Origin: GCA-2733415 sp049614485
GTDB taxonomy: Bacteria; Bacteroidota; Bacteroidia; Flavobacteriales; Flavobacteriaceae
Reading direction: 5' to 3'
Assembly: GCA_049614485.1 (NCBI GenBank)
Contig: JBMZDR010000011.1
Coordinates: 1 to 64,000, forward strand
Length of the DNA: 64,000 nt
Positions 62,009 to 64,000 of the stretch are shown piece after piece; positions within the stretch are counted from its first letter, which is position 1, and every line of letters starts with the position of its first letter. The notes beneath the pieces were generated by a model. That model was not told the DNA's origin. It worked only from the letters and a program-made list of their open reading frames with translations, and searched no databases. The position numbers were made by a program, and so were the translations under genes.

Positions 62009-63481
62009 TTAATAATTAGGGTTTTGTGTTAATAACCCATTAATATCTAACTCTGTTAAAGGAATTGGAGCAGTAAATCTGTAGTCGTTAATAGGTAAAG
62101 TACATCCTCCAGTGATCTCACAATCACGAGGGTCTTTATCAATAGATACATTTGCTACAAATCCAAGTCTTTTTAAGTCAACCCATCTGTGTCCTTCAAA
62201 TGCTAATTCTAATCTTCTTTCAGCTAAAATTGCTTCGAAAGCTTCTTGTTCGTCAGCGTATACAGGGTCAGTTAAAGTAGTTCCTAATCTAGCTTCTTGT
62301 AAGTCTGTAATTAATCTAGCTGCTTCTGGAAGGTTGTTTCCGTTTACAGCTGCTGCCTCTGCTAAAATGAATAACATTTCTGAACCTCTGAATATTTTTA
62401 AATCATTCATCAATGGACGTCCTTCAGAACCTGCGTATTTGTTAATTGCTAATACATCAGATTCTCTGTAGTTAACACTAGTAGCATATGCAGGGTTAAT
62501 AACAGATGTTGGGTGTACGTAAGATTGGTATCTTATATCACTTGGATTAAGTTTGTTAAAAAGTGCTCTTCCCATTTCTAAGAAAAGTCCTCCGTCAACA
62601 TCTGCAGTTACAAATGAGAAAAGACTTCCAGCAAATCCGCCACCAGCATTTCCTTGTTGGTCATAAGCATCTCCAACAGTTCTATCTAATTTAAATATAA
62701 CATCACCTTCACCAGCATCAGTAAACATACTAATAAACTCTGCTTGGTTAGAAGTTGGGTAAGCAGCAAGTAAATCTGTTGCATATGGTGCAGCTAAGGT
62801 GTATAACCCTCTGTATGCATACATACGAGCATAAATTGCTTTTACTACATCTGCATTAAAAAATTTATTTGTGTTACTTCCTATTAGGTTTTCTGCTAAA
62901 GCTAAATCATCTTCAATAAATGTAAAAACCTCTAAGTTTGTATTACGACCGAAGTATACTTCCAATTCTGGAACAAAATCAAGGGCTATAACTCCTAATG
63001 CATTATCATCAGTCATATCAGGACTGAAATAAGTCTGTAAGTTTAGGTGTAAATATGCTCTCATTGCATAAGCCTGTCCTAAAGCATTGTCAAGTCTTGT
63101 TTGCTCTATAGGATCTTCAGCAGTTACTTGTGCTGCAGCTGTGATTAAACGGTTAACTTGTGCAATGGCAATATAGGCATTAGACCAGATGCTATATGCA
63201 GGTCCACTTGCAGGAGTTAAAACTAGACTTAACTCGTCTAAGTTCTGTCCACCGTTAGTGTTACCAATTCCAAATTCATCAGTATATGTACCGTTAAATT
63301 GTATTTCAGTTGTGTTGTCTAGGTAGCTATACACACCTATAAGGTTTGATTCTACGTCATCAACGTTTGTGATGGCGTTTTCTGGCTCTAGCAATCCAAC
63401 TTGTTTTATGTCATATGCATCTTCACATGAAAATAAAGACACTAATGAAATAGCTAAAATTATTTTACTTATTTTTTTCAT
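62009..63481 (-). CDS. SusD/RagB family outer-membrane lipoprotein, locus A
   Basis: 490 aa. Lipobox LFSC followed by EDAYDIKQVG. Helical SusD fold: AYAMRAYLHLNLQTYFSPDM, the C-terminal RagB-like run ILAERRLELAFEGHRWVDLKR and DYRFTAPIPLTELDINGLL. Canonical RagB/SusD rather than the SusD_2 type of locus B. Downstream of a SusC gene by 18 bp. Confidence 0.93.
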   Translation of the reverse strand: MKKISKIILAISLVSLFSCEDAYDIKQVGLLEPENAITNVDDVESNLIGVYSYLDNTTEIQFNGTYTDEFGIGNTNGGQNLDELSLVLTPASGPAYSIWSNAYIAIAQVNRLITAAAQVTAEDPIEQTRLDNALGQAYAMRAYLHLNLQTYFSPDMTDDNALGVIALDFVPELEVYFGRNTNLEVFTFIEDDLALAENLIGSNTNKFFNADVVKAIYARMYAYRGLYTLAAPYATDLLAAYPTSNQAEFISMFTDAGEGDVIFKLDRTVGDAYDQQGNAGGGFAGSLFSFVTADVDGGLFLEMGRALFNKLNPSDIRYQSYVHPTSVINPAYATSVNYRESDVLAINKYAGSEGRPLMNDLKIFRGSEMLFILAEAAAVNGNNLPEAARLITDLQEARLGTTLTDPVYADEQEAFEAILAERRLELAFEGHRWVDLKRLGFVANVSIDKDPRDCEITGGCTLPINDYRFTAPIPLTELDINGLLTQNPNY

Positions 63482-63499
63482 CTCTTGTTTTTTTTTATA

Positions 63500-64000
63500 T
63501 TAAAATCCGATTTCAAGACCTGCAGAAATTAACCTCGGTGTTGGGTAGTCACTTTGTGTTGAAGCTAAACCTTCAGCGTCATAACCTCTCCATTTACTAA
63601 ATGTAAGTAAGTTTTCACCGTTAACAAATAGCTTAAGGTTGCTTAGTTTAAGTCTTTTAAGTACATCTTTGTTGAAGCTGTAACCTAATGAAACAAAACG
63701 CATTCTTAAATAATCTCCATCTGTAATAAAACGATCACTCTGATCTGCACCAACAGCATTAAGGTTTGTTGCAGTTAATGAAGGAACATTCGTATTTATG
63801 TTTGTAGGTGTCCATGCATTGCTAAGATCATTACTCATTTTAAAAGATCCAATAGAATTTGGGTCCATTAAGTCAGAATAGTCATAATCAAATCTGTCAA
63901 TTCCAATTGCGTAGTTAAATTGAGTCTCTAAGAAAAACCCTTTGTAGTCTACGTTTAGCCCAACACCACCTTGAAAGTCAGGAAGTCTGTTTTTATCTGT
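63500..64000 (-). CDS. SusC/RagA family TonB-linked outer-membrane protein, locus A (5' part beyond window)
   Basis: The frame is open to the window edge at 64000, so the visible 167 codons are the C-terminal end of a SusC barrel; the ATG at 63868 is internal. Terminal strands include RMRFVSLGYSFNKDVLKRL, NLKLFVNGENLLTFSKWRG, YDAEGLASTQSDYPTPR and a final SAGLEIGF. Paired with the SusD gene 18 bp downstream. The N-terminus and TonB box are not visible. Confidence 0.9.
   Translation of the reverse strand, partial: TDKNRLPDFQGGVGLNVDYKGFFLETQFNYAIGIDRFDYDYSDLMDPNSIGSFKMSNDLSNAWTPTNINTNVPSLTATNLNAVGADQSDRFITDGDYLRMRFVSLGYSFNKDVLKRLKLSNLKLFVNGENLLTFSKWRGYDAEGLASTQSDYPTPRLISAGLEIGF

Noticed and set aside
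53718..64000. Recent tandem duplication of the SusCD locus
   Set aside because: The SusD proteins belong to different subfamilies and the lipoproteins share only general layout, so this is an array of separate loci.
1..64000. CRISPR arrays, tRNA/rRNA genes, IS elements or prophage
   Set aside because: All gaps are short (the longest is 331 bp) and none holds regularly spaced repeats, cloverleaf-like sequences, transposase or phage genes.

Overview
The window is AT-rich, gene-dense bacterial chromosome. Several features point to a Bacteroidota member, most likely a marine-type Flavobacteriaceae. There is a type IX secretion (T9SS) outer-membrane protein of the PorV type and a cargo protein with a type A C-terminal sorting domain. 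Two SusC/SusD gene sets lie at the right end. Lipoproteins carry acidic residues just after the lipid-anchored Cys. Promoter-like boxes match the Bacteroidota -7 consensus TAnnTTTG, and ribosome-binding sites are mostly absent. I saw no tRNA, rRNA, CRISPR, IS element or prophage.

Layout. 1-4.2 kb: end of porV, then cdd, pdhA and a two-lipoyl-domain pdhC. 4.3-10 kb: a propeller-type LytS/LytTR two-component pair, divergent from a T9SS cargo gene and a small cadherin-like lipoprotein; the gap between them holds a direct repeat with a 21-bp period. 10.1-15.5 kb: a tightly packed six-gene + strand run (M28 peptidase, SDR, SprT-like, mannose-1-P guanylyltransferase, DUF389 membrane protein, transglutaminase-like protein). 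15.5-19.6 kb: MlaF/MlaE-type lipid transporter, a PafA-like phosphatase and two coiled-coil envelope proteins. 19.7-32.1 kb, mostly - strand: glycosyltransferase, methyltransferase, proC, a KAS III-like enzyme, gcvP, sigma factor plus a small anti-sigma-like protein, M3 oligopeptidase, purE and purK. 32.2-36.3 kb: a fused hypoxanthine phosphoribosyltransferase-adenylate kinase, obgE, and a B12-type radical SAM protein. 36.4-42.4 kb: one large alpha-2-macroglobulin-like protein. 42.5-45.8 kb: a TPR protein, then a lipoprotein with a Cys-rich tail followed by a CPBP-family membrane protease. 45.9-53.6 kb: mpl, radC, a deacetylase-like protein, a YjjG-type HAD enzyme, rarA, a rhomboid protease and rlmB. 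53.7-64 kb: two consecutive SusC-SusD-lipoprotein-lipoprotein units on the - strand, the distal one truncated by the window edge.

The best candidate for something undescribed is the pair at 43.8-45.8 kb. It is a secreted lipoprotein whose last 50 residues hold eight cysteines and a hydrophobic stretch. A perfect 11-bp-stem terminator separates it from a CPBP (CAAX protease/bacteriocin-processing) membrane protein with all three catalytic motifs. This resembles a precursor and its processing or immunity enzyme, but the function is inference. Also notable are the Hpt-Adk fusion, the likely LytTR operator, a rhomboid gene whose coding signal extends upstream of every standard start codon, an unusual CX4CX2C radical SAM motif, and a 48-bp perfect palindrome between convergent genes.
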